From: G025836975 sp040391135
GTDB taxonomy: Bacteria; Pseudomonadota; Gammaproteobacteria; Burkholderiales; Burkholderiaceae_B
Direction of reading: 5' to 3'
Assembly (NCBI GenBank): GCA_040391135.1
Contig: JBEBYL010000002.1
Span: 124,001-188,000, forward strand
DNA length: 64,000 bases
Positions 16,246-24,777 of the stretch are shown here, one piece after another. The notes beneath the pieces are model-generated. The model was not told the origin of the DNA and searched no databases. It saw only the letters and a list, made by a program, of their open reading frames with translations. Position numbers and translations under genes: made by a program. The stretch's first letter is position 1. The number at the start of each line of letters is the position of its first letter.

Positions 16246-16695
16246 TCAAGCTATTTCCAGCACTTTCGCGCCTCTCTCGCCCGACTTCTTTGGCAGCGTC
16301 AGCTCCAGGATCCCGTCTTGATATCGAGCGCTGGCCTGGGCATCGTCGATGTCCTGCGCCAGCACGAAGCTGCGCGATTGGACGCCGTAATAGCGTTCGC
16401 TGCGCAGGACGGTTTCACCGTCTTTTTGCTCGCTTTCCTTCCGCGTTTCGACGCGAATCGAAACCGTGTTTCCGTCCAGAGTGACCTTTACATCTTCCTT
16501 CCGGGCTCCGGGCACTTCGGCTTTCACACTGTAAGCCTGTTCGCTTTCGGAAACGTCCAGGTTTATGCGTGGGGTCGCCTGCTCGCCCAGCGGGCCGCTT
16601 AGGCGGAAATTTTTGAACATCTCGTCAAAATCGCGGAATGCGTCGAAACGGGAAAGTTCACCGAATGGATTGAAGCGCATCAGATTGTTTGCCAT
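16246..16695 (-). CDS. Hsp20/alpha-crystallin small heat-shock protein
   Basis: This is a 149-residue ATP-independent chaperone that holds unfolding proteins. It starts with MANNLMRFNPFGELSRFDAF. The alpha-crystallin domain (about residues 45-138) shows YSVKAEVPGARKEDVKVTLD, then YYGVQSRSFVL and YQDGILELTLPK, and the C-terminal KVLEIA serves as the IxI-type anchor. ATG 16695 follows GCGAGG; the frame upstream to 16998 is non-coding and overlaps the hydrolase. A sigma-32-like promoter upstream and a terminator downstream make it a one-gene heat-shock unit. Confidence 0.95.
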   Translation of the reverse strand: MANNLMRFNPFGELSRFDAFRDFDEMFKNFRLSGPLGEQATPRINLDVSESEQAYSVKAEVPGARKEDVKVTLDGNTVSIRVETRKESEQKDGETVLRSERYYGVQSRSFVLAQDIDDAQASARYQDGILELTLPKKSGERGAKVLEIA

Positions 16696-16808
16696 TTTCA
16701 ACCTCGCTATAAGATTCACCTTTGATATCCACAGAGCGCGGGCCTGATTCCGGGGGAACGCAGCTTTGCTCCGCAGGGCGGGAAAGACATCCCGCCTCCT
16801 GGTGTGAT

Positions 16809-16836
16809 ATATAAGATCGGCCGCGGAAATTTCAAG
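16809..16836 (-). promoter_or_regulatory. sigma-32 (heat-shock) promoter of hsp20
   Basis: Read leftward, CTTGAAA (16830-16836) and CTTATAT (16809-16815) are separated by 14 bases. The -35 box is a perfect match to the sigma-32 consensus and the -10 is partial. The implied 5' leader is about 100 bases and contains a GCGGGA/TCCCGC hairpin (16780-16797). The -35 box overlaps the AGAGGG ribosome site of the divergent hydrolase. Confidence 0.65.
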
Positions 16837-16849
16837 AGGGAAAACCAAT

Positions 16850-17641
16850 ATGGCAATGGTCGATGTGGCGGGTGCGCGAGTCGCGTATCGGGTGGACGGA
16901 GAGGGTCCCACTATGGTTCTGGTGCATGGAACCGGCGCGGATTCACAGACCAATTGGGAGCACCTGGTAGGGCAGTTTGCCGGGCGATGGACGGTCATCC
17001 GGCCGGATTATTCCGGCTCGGGCGAAACGCGGGACGGAGACGGCGTCCTGACGCTGCAAATGCTGGCGGATCAGGTGTTGGCGGCGGCCAATGCGGGGGG
17101 AAAGGCGCCGTTCGATCTGGTGGGGTATTCGCTAGGAGCTTGCATCGCGGCATACATCGCGTCGGAGCACCCCGAGCAGGTTCGGTCGGTGGTCTTGCTT
17201 GCGGGCCTGGCGGCCGGCGCCGACAGCCGCCTGAAGCTGCAATTCGAACTGTGGCGCGACCTTATCGCGACGGACCGTCGGGCGCTGGCGCGCATGGTGC
17301 TTTTAACGGGTTTCAGTCCCGATTTTCTGGCCGGCTGGAGCCAGCGGCAGATCGACGAAACCCTGGAAATGATCATGGCCACCAACAGGTGGGAAGGCAT
17401 GCTGCGCCAGGTCGAGCTGGACCTGACATTGGATATGAGCGCTTACGTCGGGCGCATCGTCGCGCCCACCCTGGTAATAGGCTGCACGCACGACCACATG
17501 GTGCCGCCGTCCCATGCGCGGGCGCTGGCCGCCGCCGTGCCAGGCGCGCGCTACGCCGAAATGCCAACCGGACATCTGGCGCCGCTGGAGCGGCCCGATG
17601 AGTTTGTCCGGCTGGTGACGGAGTTTCTGGAGTTGCGTTAG
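16850..17641 (+). CDS. alpha/beta hydrolase
   Basis: This is a 263-residue cytoplasmic alpha/beta-fold hydrolase. The catalytic triad is readable: nucleophile Ser in GYSLGAC (about residue 95), Asp in GCTHDHMVPP and His in PTGHLAPLE. An oxyanion-hole segment, VLVHGTGADSQTNW, lies near the N-terminus. The sequence resembles the 3-oxoadipate enol-lactonase/hydrolase group, but the substrate is not predictable. It starts after AGAGGG at 16835-16840, divergent from hsp20 and convergent with rlmA. Confidence 0.87.
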   Translation: MAMVDVAGARVAYRVDGEGPTMVLVHGTGADSQTNWEHLVGQFAGRWTVIRPDYSGSGETRDGDGVLTLQMLADQVLAAANAGGKAPFDLVGYSLGACIAAYIASEHPEQVRSVVLLAGLAAGADSRLKLQFELWRDLIATDRRALARMVLLTGFSPDFLAGWSQRQIDETLEMIMATNRWEGMLRQVELDLTLDMSAYVGRIVAPTLVIGCTHDHMVPPSHARALAAAVPGARYAEMPTGHLAPLERPDEFVRLVTEFLELR

Positions 17642-17685
17642 CGATTCCGCGGCTAAATCATTCCGTAATATGGTGCGCCCAAACC

Positions 17686-18537
17686 TTATAGGGCGACCGG
17701 CTTCAGCCTGAACCTTGTCAGGCGCACATCCGCTGTGATCGTGAGCTGCGTCAATGCCCGCGCTTTGGCCAGGCCCTCTGCGCTCGCCCGGTACAGGTGC
17801 GGCGTCATGGTGAGCAGGTCGGAGACCTGCTCGGCGTTCGACAACGGCACGGAATACTTCAGCGTGTCGGACTCCATGCGCTCGAAACCGGGCGGCCCGG
17901 CCTCGCTATCCTTGCGTTCGGCCTTGATCGCAGGGTAGATGATTTCCCGCAGTTCTTGCAGATGGCGGGCGCCCGCATCCACCTGCAACAGCTGGCCGCC
18001 GGGCTTGAGGACTCTGGCGAATTCAGCATAGACCGGGAAACCGAACATGCAAAGTATCCAGTCCAGACTCGCGGACTGTATGGGAAGGTTGGCATTGCTG
18101 CCCACCAGCCACATCATCTGCTTGTCTCGCCGGGCGGCAGCCTGAACAGCCCATTTGGAAATGTCCAGGCCTGCCAGGGCAAGTCTTGTGTCGGGCCCGG
18201 CGCTTGCCGCCAGGCTGCGCAGATAGTGGCCCTCGCCACATCCCGCATCCAGACAGCTTAGGGTCGCGCCAGCCGGCACATCTTTCAGAACCATCTGGCT
18301 TGCGGCCCGGGCAATGGGATCGTAGGCGCCGGTGCTCAGGAACCGCCGGCGCGATGCCACCATATCCTTGCTGTCGCCCGGATCGCGCGAACGCTTTTTT
18401 TGCACCGGAAGCAGGTGGACATAGCCTTGGCTGGAAATATCGAAGCAGTGGCCCGATACGCATTGCCAGGTGTTTTCGCACCGATGCAATGCCCCGGCAT
18501 CGAGCGGGCAGGCCAAGGCTTCAAACGGGATCATCAT
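17686..18537 (-). CDS. rlmA: 23S rRNA (guanine-N1)-methyltransferase, RlmA family
   Basis: This is a 283-residue protein. An N-terminal zinc-finger-like segment, ALACPLDAGALHRC...CVSGHCFDI, leads into QGYVHLLPVQKKRSRDPGDS, the hallmark of RrmA/RlmA enzymes that methylate G745/G748 of 23S rRNA using SAM. The Rossmann SAM site is LSCLDAGCGEGHYLRSLA, followed by LDISKWAVQAAARR. The second cysteine of the usual CPxC knuckle is Asp (CPLD), so the metal site may differ. It is divergent from the FadR-type regulator. Confidence 0.87.
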   Translation of the reverse strand: MMIPFEALACPLDAGALHRCENTWQCVSGHCFDISSQGYVHLLPVQKKRSRDPGDSKDMVASRRRFLSTGAYDPIARAASQMVLKDVPAGATLSCLDAGCGEGHYLRSLAASAGPDTRLALAGLDISKWAVQAAARRDKQMMWLVGSNANLPIQSASLDWILCMFGFPVYAEFARVLKPGGQLLQVDAGARHLQELREIIYPAIKAERKDSEAGPPGFERMESDTLKYSVPLSNAEQVSDLLTMTPHLYRASAEGLAKARALTQLTITADVRLTRFRLKPVAL

Positions 18538-18652
18538 ATAGGCGGCTGGCGTGAAGGACGGGAGAAATGGAAGTCAAAGAGTGTACTGAAGATTGCGTGC
18601 GTCGCCGCCGCCAAATCGGGGTATTCCATGATATTGGGCCTGGATAGGCCTG

Positions 18653-18663
18653 TGGTAAAACCA
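18653..18663. promoter_or_regulatory. FadR-type operator TGGTAAAACCA
   Basis: This is a perfect TGGT-AAA-ACCA palindrome that ends 5 bases before the ATG of the FadR-type regulator and overlaps its ribosome site. It fits the TNGTNNNACNA consensus of the FadR group of GntR regulators, so autoregulation of 18669-24697 by the adjacent gene product is likely (inference). Confidence 0.7.
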
Positions 18664-18668
18664 GAGGC

Positions 18669-19409
18669 ATGACAAGAGCCGCCATCATCATTCGCGCCCA
18701 GGACGAGGGCAAGCAGGGATACGAGAAGGTTTTCCTGTTTCTGCGGGAGAAGCTGCTGGAAGGCGTGCTTCGCCCCGGAGACTTGTTGCTGCCGGAACGA
18801 GAATTGGCCGAGCATCTGGAGGTCAGCAGGCCCGTGGTGCGCGAGGCGCTGCGCGCGCTGGCGATGATAGGCGTTGTCGAAATACGCGAAAGGGTGGGTA
18901 CTTTCGTGAAGAAGCCCGATGCCTCGGTCCTGGGCGATATTTTCGCCTTCACGCTGGCGCAGGATGGCGGGGTCATCGAAGACATCATGCAAGCGCGCGT
19001 CGCCATCGAATGCCAGGCCATACGCCTGGCCTGCCAGCGGATCACTCCGCAGGATCTTGAAGACATCAGCCGCGCGCTTCTCGCCATCAAGGAAACGATA
19101 GATTCGCCGCAGGACGGCGGCATGGCGGACTTTCAGTTTCACTCGGCCATCGTGCGCGCCAGCAAGTCCGACACACTGATCAGCATGTACAAGGCAATGC
19201 AGCCCTTGTTTATCCGCCTGCATACGGAAAGGCGCGGAGTGGTCGAGCGGGATCCCGACCTTAAATCGCAAATCATAGAGGACCATCGGAAGATCTTCCG
19301 CGCCCTTGCCGAGAAAGACGAGCAGAGCGCGGATGAACAGCTCCGTATTCATTTTCAAATTGGAGACGAAAGACGATACCAGGCGACTTTTAAAACGGCG
19401 TTGAAATAG
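18669..19409 (+). CDS. FadR/GntR-family regulator (FCD domain)
   Basis: This is a 246-residue regulator. The winged helix is at about residues 20-85 (LRPGDLLLPERELAEHLEVS, RPVVREALRALAMIG, then RVGTFVK). The all-helical FCD ligand domain follows, with DFQFHSAIVRASKS and EDHRKIFRAL as candidate metal ligands. It is the first gene of a rightward run covering the dehydrogenase, ABC importer and sugar-phosphate enzymes. A perfect FadR-type operator overlaps its start, so it probably represses itself and the operon until the transported substrate or a derivative binds. Confidence 0.9.
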   Translation: MTRAAIIIRAQDEGKQGYEKVFLFLREKLLEGVLRPGDLLLPERELAEHLEVSRPVVREALRALAMIGVVEIRERVGTFVKKPDASVLGDIFAFTLAQDGGVIEDIMQARVAIECQAIRLACQRITPQDLEDISRALLAIKETIDSPQDGGMADFQFHSAIVRASKSDTLISMYKAMQPLFIRLHTERRGVVERDPDLKSQIIEDHRKIFRALAEKDEQSADEQLRIHFQIGDERRYQATFKTALK

Positions 19410-19449
19410 GCCCGCCCCCGGGCGCGCCTGGAAGGAGACGAGTGCGAAC

Positions 19450-20352
19450 ATGATAAGAAAGGTGGGTTTCATTGGCTTGGGCACGATGGGCCGGCGTATG
19501 GCGACCAATCTCATCAAGGCGGGTTACGAGCTTGTGGTGCACGATGTTGTGCCGGAAGCCGTCCAGGATGCGGTCGCACTGGGCGCCAGCGCGGCCGCCA
19601 CGGTAAGCGAACTGGGAAGCCGGTCGGATGCCGTCGTCCTCATGCTGCCGAATACGCCGGATGTGCAATCGGTCATCTACGGCGGCGAGGGTTTGTCGAG
19701 CCATCCGCCAGCGCAAGGCCTGATTATCGACATGAGCACGATTTCGCCTGTGGCGGCACGCCAGATCGGCGCCGACCTGGCCGCGGAAGGAATCGCCTTC
19801 CTGGATGCGCCGGTATCGGGCGGCCCGGTGGGCGCCCAGGAAGGCAGCCTTACCATCATGGCCGGAGGCCAGGCGCATGCTTTCGAAGTGGCACGGCCTG
19901 TACTGGAAGCGATGGGGACAACGATTACCCATGTTGGATCGGCAGGCGCCGGCCAGACCTTGAAGCTATGCAATCAACTGATCTGCGGGATCAACATCCA
20001 GGCCATCTGCGAAGCCCTGGCCTTGGGGCGGGCGGCAGGCGTCGACCTGCAAATATTGCGCCAGGTATTGATGGGCGGATCGGCGGCATCGTGGATGCTG
20101 GACAAGCTTGGGCCAGCCATGATAAATGGCGAGACCAATGCGGGCTTTCGCATTGATTTGATGCTGAAGGATTTGAAGCTCGTGCAAGAGCTGGCCTTCG
20201 ATTTATCCGTGCCGCTACCCGCCAGTGCTTTGGTTACCACGCAGTATCTCGAGGCGCGGGCTCATGGCGAAGGGGCCAACGGCAACCAGGCCTTGTTTTC
20301 CGTGTATGACCGCAGTGCGAACCAAACCAGGACGCGGGAGAAATCCGCATGA
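19450..20352 (+). CDS. beta-hydroxyacid dehydrogenase (3-hydroxyisobutyrate dehydrogenase family)
   Basis: This is a 300-residue NAD(P)-dependent enzyme. The Rossmann motif is VGFIGLGTMGRRMATNLIKA, the substrate loop LDAPVSGGPVGAQEGSLTIM, and the catalytic Lys lies in GAGQTLKLCNQL. Family members oxidise 3-hydroxyisobutyrate, tartronate semialdehyde, L-threonate or D-erythronate. Its 4-base overlap with the ABC permease, and the RpiB and PfkB genes downstream, favour a polyhydroxy acid over 3-hydroxyisobutyrate (inference). Confidence 0.9.
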   Translation: MIRKVGFIGLGTMGRRMATNLIKAGYELVVHDVVPEAVQDAVALGASAAATVSELGSRSDAVVLMLPNTPDVQSVIYGGEGLSSHPPAQGLIIDMSTISPVAARQIGADLAAEGIAFLDAPVSGGPVGAQEGSLTIMAGGQAHAFEVARPVLEAMGTTITHVGSAGAGQTLKLCNQLICGINIQAICEALALGRAAGVDLQILRQVLMGGSAASWMLDKLGPAMINGETNAGFRIDLMLKDLKLVQELAFDLSVPLPASALVTTQYLEARAHGEGANGNQALFSVYDRSANQTRTREKSA

Positions 20353-21029
20353 CGAACCTGGATTTTTCCGTGGTGTTTGACCGATGGGATATGGTTCTTC
20401 AAGGCATATACCTGACGATCAGGCTGACATTGGTCGCGACGGCTTGCGGATTTGTGCTGGGCACCTTCTGCGCCATCGGCAAACGCGGAAGGACACCCTG
20501 GCTCAGGAAAATATGCAGCGCTTACATCGAGGCAATCCGGAATACGCCATTGCTGGTACAGATATTCCTGGTGTATTTCGGCTTGTCGAGCCTGGGCCTG
20601 TCATTGCAGGCGGTCACGGTGTCCATGATCGCGCTGACCATCAACGTAGGCGCTTACTCCGCGGAAATCATGAGGGCCGGTTTCGACTCGATCGAGAAAG
20701 GGCAGTTGGAAGCGGCGGAAACGCTGGGGCTATCCCGGCGGCAGATCTATTGGCATGTGGTGCTGAAGCAGGCGCTGGAGCGGGTTTATCCGGCATTGAC
20801 CAGTCAATTTGTTCTTCTGATGCTGGCTTCGTCGATTTGCTCGCAGATATCGGCGGAAGAACTGACCGCCGTCGCCAACTTCATTCAGTCCGATACCTAC
20901 CGGCCATTTGAAACGTATATCGTTGTCGGCGCCCTATATGTCGTGCTGTCCATTTTGTTAAGAATCCTGTTCTGGGCTTTCGGCCTGGCAATCTTTCGGC
21001 GCCGCAGAAATCTTGCGGCCTTTATCTAG
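20349..21029 (+). CDS. ABC transporter permease, polar amino-acid (HisM/GlnP) type
   Basis: This is a 226-residue inner-membrane permease with about five hydrophobic helices. The EAA loop, EAAETLGLSRRQIYWHVVLKQA, contacts the ATPase, and YIEAIRNTPLLVQIFLVYFG is the signature of the His/Glu/Gln/Arg permease family. It is translationally coupled to the dehydrogenase (ATGA overlap) and precedes a second permease by 12 bases. With 21042-22446 and the receptor at 22474 it forms a complete importer. Confidence 0.93.
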   Translation: MTNLDFSVVFDRWDMVLQGIYLTIRLTLVATACGFVLGTFCAIGKRGRTPWLRKICSAYIEAIRNTPLLVQIFLVYFGLSSLGLSLQAVTVSMIALTINVGAYSAEIMRAGFDSIEKGQLEAAETLGLSRRQIYWHVVLKQALERVYPALTSQFVLLMLASSICSQISAEELTAVANFIQSDTYRPFETYIVVGALYVVLSILLRILFWAFGLAIFRRRRNLAAFI

Positions 21030-21041
21030 GCGAGGTGAACA

Positions 21042-21698
21042 ATGGGTCAAAGCTTCGCTGCCGGATATTTGCTCTTTTTGTTGAAAGGCGCCTTATGGAC
21101 TGTGGGGCTGTCCACCATCGCGCTGCTGTGCGGCGGCGTCCTGGCGCTGATTGTCGCGCTGTGCAGGATATCGACGCAAAAATGGCTCAGGCTGGCCATG
21201 GCGTTTTATATACAAATCATTCAGGGCACGCCTGTGCTGGTGCTCATGTTCCTGATGTATTTCGGGCTCCCCGCCATCGGCTGGTCGGTGTCGCCGCTAT
21301 TGGCCGCGTCGGTGTCCCTGTCGGTGTATGTCTCCGCCTACCTGGGTGAGAGTTGGCGCGGCGCCATTCAGTCCGTTCCGCAAGCCCAGTGGGAGGCCGC
21401 GGAATGCCTGGCCCTGTCGCGCACGCAAAGGATGATGAAGGTCGTCCTGCCGCAGGCGATCAGAATCGCCACGCCGCCCACCGTGGGATTCATGGTCCAG
21501 ATAATAAAGAACACATCCTTGGCCTCGGTCGTCGGATTCATCGAACTGGTAAGGGCCGGGCAAATCGTCAATAACACGACCTTCCAGCCCTTTCTCATCT
21601 ATATGCTGATCGCAGTCCTTTACTTTTCAATGTGTTACCCGCTTTCGATATTCAGTCGAAAACTGGAGGCCAGGGCCGGAGAGAAATCCTATGCATAG
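21042..21698 (+). CDS. ABC transporter permease, polar amino-acid type (second subunit)
   Basis: This is a 218-residue membrane protein pairing with the preceding permease as a heterodimer. Family segments are YIQIIQGTPVLVLMFLMYFG, the EAA loop WEAAECLALSRTQRMMKVVL and PPTVGFMVQIIKNTSLASVV. It has about five predicted membrane helices. It overlaps the ATPase start by 8 bases. Confidence 0.93.
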   Translation: MGQSFAAGYLLFLLKGALWTVGLSTIALLCGGVLALIVALCRISTQKWLRLAMAFYIQIIQGTPVLVLMFLMYFGLPAIGWSVSPLLAASVSLSVYVSAYLGESWRGAIQSVPQAQWEAAECLALSRTQRMMKVVLPQAIRIATPPTVGFMVQIIKNTSLASVVGFIELVRAGQIVNNTTFQPFLIYMLIAVLYFSMCYPLSIFSRKLEARAGEKSYA

Positions 21699-22446
21699 CG
21701 TCAACGAAGAACCGAGCCGCGAGATCGTGGTCAGCCTTGAAGGCGTATATAAAAAGTTTGGCCACACCGAGGTTTTGCGCGGTGTCGACATGGCGGTCGC
21801 AAAGGGCCAGGTCGTGGCCATTATTGGCCAGAGCGGATCAGGCAAGAGCACGGCGCTGCGCTGCATAGATCTACTGGAGACCATAGATGCGGGTTCCATT
21901 ACCGTATGCGGCCATGAGGTCCACAAGCCCGGCGTGGACCTGAGGGCGCTGAGGCAGGATATCGGCATTGTGTTTCAAAGCTATAACCTGTTTCCGCACC
22001 TGACGATAGAAGAGAACGTCATGCTGGCGCCGAGGTCGGTCAAGAAGCTCGCAAAGGCGGATGCCCGCGAACTGGCGCACCGGGTATTGAACCAAGTGGG
22101 ACTGGTGGAAAAGGCCGGGCAATACCCCGATCAATTGTCCGGAGGGCAGCAGCAGCGGGTCGCCATCGCCCGGTCGCTGGCGATGGAACCCAAGGTCATG
22201 CTGTTTGACGAAGTAACGTCCGCGCTCGATCCCAAACTGACCGGCGAGGTGCTGCGCGTCATCGAGGACTTGGCGAAAAAAGGCATGACCATGATCATGG
22301 TCACTCATGAAATGAATTTTGCCCGAAGAATCGCGGACACCATCATATTCATGAATGAAGGCAAGGTTTGGGAAAAAGGGGAGGCAGGCATCTTGAACAA
22401 TCCCCATACCCCGGAGCTGAGGGAGTTCATGCAGAACGAACTTTAA
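21691..22446 (+). CDS. ABC transporter ATP-binding protein, polar amino-acid type
   Basis: This is a 251-residue ATPase energising the importer. It has the Walker A GQSGSGKST (about residues 47-55), Q-loop VFQSYNLFPHLTI, signature LSGGQQQRVAIARSLAMEP and Walker B VMLFDEVTSALDP, with the switch His in MVTHEM. The length and the SYNLFPHLT segment are typical of GlnQ/HisP-type subunits. It overlaps the second permease by 8 bases. Confidence 0.95.
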   Translation: MHSVNEEPSREIVVSLEGVYKKFGHTEVLRGVDMAVAKGQVVAIIGQSGSGKSTALRCIDLLETIDAGSITVCGHEVHKPGVDLRALRQDIGIVFQSYNLFPHLTIEENVMLAPRSVKKLAKADARELAHRVLNQVGLVEKAGQYPDQLSGGQQQRVAIARSLAMEPKVMLFDEVTSALDPKLTGEVLRVIEDLAKKGMTMIMVTHEMNFARRIADTIIFMNEGKVWEKGEAGILNNPHTPELREFMQNEL

Positions 22447-22473
22447 GACGTTAAATCAACAGGAGACATACCA

Positions 22474-23274
22474 ATGAAAAAACGTATCATTGCAGCTTCA
22501 ATGCTGTGCGCGCTGGGTGTGCTGGCCGGCGGGACGGGCGCTGCCCATGCCGACGTATTGGACAACATCCAGAAGAACAAGGTCATCCGAATTTCGACGG
22601 ATCTCGGGATTCCGCCGGCGGGCATGATGAGCGCCTCGCTTGAGCCCATCGGGGCCGATGTCGAAGTCGGGAAATTGCTGGCCAAGGATTGGGGCGTCAA
22701 GTACGAACTTATCCAGACGACGGGTGCGACCCGCATTCCCAACCTGCAAACGGACAAGGCGGATATCGTCGTATCGACCCTGTCCGTGACGGCCGAACGC
22801 GCCAAGGTCATCGATTTCTCCAAGCGCTATGCCGTCCTCCAATCGGTGGTCGCCGGGTATGACGGCATACCCGTCAAGAGCCTGGAGACACTGAAAGGCC
22901 ACACGGTGGCGGTGACGCGCGGCACGACCCAGGATACCGAGCTGACGCCGCAGGCATCCAAGTACGGTTATACGGTTGCCCGTTACGACGACGATGCCAC
23001 CCTGGTAACCGCCGCCGTAAGCGGACAGGCCAAGATGGTCGCCACCTCGCAATCGCTCGTCGCGCAAATCGACAAAAAGATAGGAAAAAATAATTTCAAG
23101 CCGCTGTTTGTGTTGCGCAATTTCGATCTGGCGATCGGTGTAAAGAAGGGTGAGGCCAGGCTGTTGGCGAAAGTCAATGAATGGGTCGAGGCAAATATCA
23201 AGAACGGCAAGCTCAACGAAATTTACAAGAAATATTACGGTACCGATCTACCGGAAGATATGCGCGGAAAGTAG
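22474..23274 (+). CDS. periplasmic binding protein (SBP_3) of the ABC importer
   Basis: This is a 266-residue exported receptor. The signal peptide spans about residues 1-25 (MKKRIIAASMLCALGVLAGG, ending at AHA). The mature part begins DVLDNIQKNKVIRISTDLGI and shows SVTAERAKVIDFSKRYAVLQ and GHTVAVTRGTTQDTELTPQA. These are family-3 features normally linked to amino acids or their derivatives. The lead-in D-GIPPAGMM differs from the usual PPF..D pattern, which may reflect an atypical ligand. It is the fourth transporter gene in the operon. Confidence 0.93.
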   Translation: MKKRIIAASMLCALGVLAGGTGAAHADVLDNIQKNKVIRISTDLGIPPAGMMSASLEPIGADVEVGKLLAKDWGVKYELIQTTGATRIPNLQTDKADIVVSTLSVTAERAKVIDFSKRYAVLQSVVAGYDGIPVKSLETLKGHTVAVTRGTTQDTELTPQASKYGYTVARYDDDATLVTAAVSGQAKMVATSQSLVAQIDKKIGKNNFKPLFVLRNFDLAIGVKKGEARLLAKVNEWVEANIKNGKLNEIYKKYYGTDLPEDMRGK

Positions 23275-23308
23275 ATCGGCGTGTTGGCACTTTTTTAGGA
23301 AATGAATC

Positions 23309-23752
23309 ATGCGTATTGTTATCGGTTCCGATCATGCGGGCTGGCCCCTGAAGAAAACAGTGGCCGATTTTGTCAAAAGCCTGGGCCATGAAGTGCGGGA
23401 CGTGGGCAGCTTCGACGATGCTCCCGTGGACTTTCCGGATATCGCCAGGAAACTGACGGATTGCATCAAGTCCGGTTTGTCGGATCGAGGCATTATGGTT
23501 TGTGGCACGGGTGTCGGAGCTTCGATTGCCGCCAACAAGATAAAAGGCATCAGGGCGGCGGTGTGCCATGACATTCATTCCGCGCATCAATGCGTCGAGC
23601 ATGACGATGTGAATGTAATGTGCATAGGCGCGATGATCATCGGGCCCTGGCTTGCGAATGATCTGGTTGCGGCCTACCTGAGTGCCGAATTTTCCACCGA
23701 CGAGGATTGCCGGCGCCGTGTGGAGCAACTGCACGAAATGGATCGGGCATAA
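23309..23752 (+). CDS. rpiB: RpiB/LacA/LacB-family sugar-phosphate isomerase
   Basis: This is a 147-residue aldose-ketose phosphate isomerase. Hallmarks are GSDHAGWPLKKTVADF near the N-terminus, the Cys catalytic loop MVCGTGVGASIAANKIKGIR, and HDIHSAHQCVEHDDVNVMCI. The classical reaction is ribose-5-phosphate to ribulose-5-phosphate, but RpiB relatives in catabolic operons isomerise tetrulose or allose phosphates. The partner ribokinase-like gene lies 16 bases downstream, so the operon probably phosphorylates and then isomerises a sugar released from the imported compound. Confidence 0.9.
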   Translation: MRIVIGSDHAGWPLKKTVADFVKSLGHEVRDVGSFDDAPVDFPDIARKLTDCIKSGLSDRGIMVCGTGVGASIAANKIKGIRAAVCHDIHSAHQCVEHDDVNVMCIGAMIIGPWLANDLVAAYLSAEFSTDEDCRRRVEQLHEMDRA

Positions 23753-23767
23753 ACGGCCGGAGAGCTC

Positions 23768-24697
23768 ATGACACGTCCTAAGCTTTTCGTGGCCGGCATT
23801 TATGCCGCCGATCTGGTTTTCACCGGGAACCGCATGCCGGTTCGCGGTGAAACCGTTACCGCAACGAATTTCATGCGGGGGCATGGCGGCAAGGGGTCGA
23901 ACCAGGCGATTGCCGCGGCCCGGGCGGGCGCCGACGTGTCCTTTTTTACGTTTGTCGGGGACGATGCCTTCGGCCGGGAGGCTGTCGAACTTTGGCTCCG
24001 CGAAGGTTTGCGGAGCAAGGCAAGTGTTATCAAGGGCCAGGCGACCGGCGCCGCCAGCATTTTTCTGGATCCAAAAACCGGCGGCAACGCCATCACGGTT
24101 TTTCCCGGCGCCTCGCAATTGATGCAGGCGTCCGATGTGGACCGGATCGAGTCCGACATTGCCGCTTCCGATGTATTTGTGGTGCAGTTGGAGCAGTCGG
24201 TGGACGTCGCTCGCCGAGGCCTGGAACTGGCTCGCAAGCACGGGGTGATCGCCATCTTGAACCCGGCGCCCGCCCTGGACCTGCCCGACGATATTTTTTC
24301 TCTGTGCGACTATATCGTTCCCAACGAAAGCGAAGCCAGCCTGCTGACCGGGCTGCCTGTTGAAACATGTTCCCAGGCGGAAACCGCGGCGCGGGTTCTT
24401 TTGCGCAAAGGCGCGCGCAATGTCATTGTCACGCTGGGTGAAAAAGGCGCACTGTACTGCGGCCCCGCCGATACCTTTCTGGTGGAGCCGTTCAGCGCGG
24501 GTGCGTGTATTGACACCATAGGCGCAGGAGACGGCTTTATAGCCGGCATCGCAGTCGGATTGGGCAAGGGCCTGCCCATGCGGGACGCGATGAGGTTCGC
24601 GGCAACGCTGGCGGGGATTTCCGTGACCCGCCATGGTGCGGCTTCGTCCATGCCGACATTGACGGAAATCGAACTTGCCTTGACGGGGCAAATGTAA
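23768..24697 (+). CDS. rbsK: ribokinase-like PfkB-family sugar kinase
   Basis: This is a 309-residue kinase. The first PfkB signature region is GGKGSNQAIAAARAGADVSF and the second is the catalytic DTIGAGDGFIAGIAVG, whose Asp is the base. NPAPALDLPDD and YIVPNESEASLLTG are typical of ribokinases. ATP-dependent phosphorylation of a ribose-like sugar is expected. The start follows GGAGAG. It is the last gene of the operon begun at 18669; the convergent tRNA gene and its terminator follow. Fructokinase-type or other sugar specificity cannot be excluded. Confidence 0.88.
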   Translation: MTRPKLFVAGIYAADLVFTGNRMPVRGETVTATNFMRGHGGKGSNQAIAAARAGADVSFFTFVGDDAFGREAVELWLREGLRSKASVIKGQATGAASIFLDPKTGGNAITVFPGASQLMQASDVDRIESDIAASDVFVVQLEQSVDVARRGLELARKHGVIAILNPAPALDLPDDIFSLCDYIVPNESEASLLTGLPVETCSQAETAARVLLRKGARNVIVTLGEKGALYCGPADTFLVEPFSAGACIDTIGAGDGFIAGIAVGLGKGLPMRDAMRFAATLAGISVTRHGAASSMPTLTEIELALTGQM

Positions 24698-24728
24698 TTT
24701 TCCGGACCAGCGCCAGGCATGCTCATGG

Positions 24729-24761
24729 AAAAGCAAAGCGCCAACCCCGAAGGATTGGCGC
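24729..24761 (-). terminator. rho-independent terminator of tRNA-Thr
   Basis: Read leftward, GCGCCAA and TTGGCGC (24755-24761 and 24738-24744) form a stem, followed by TTTGCTTTTCC. It lies 17 bases past the tRNA 3' end. Confidence 0.7.
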
Positions 24762-24777
24762 AAGCGTTTGATTCTGG

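Noticed and set aside
18536..18668. Possible second small gene between rlmA and the FadR-type regulator
   Set aside because: No frame with a start, ribosome site and protein-like composition; the space is explained by divergent promoters and the operator.
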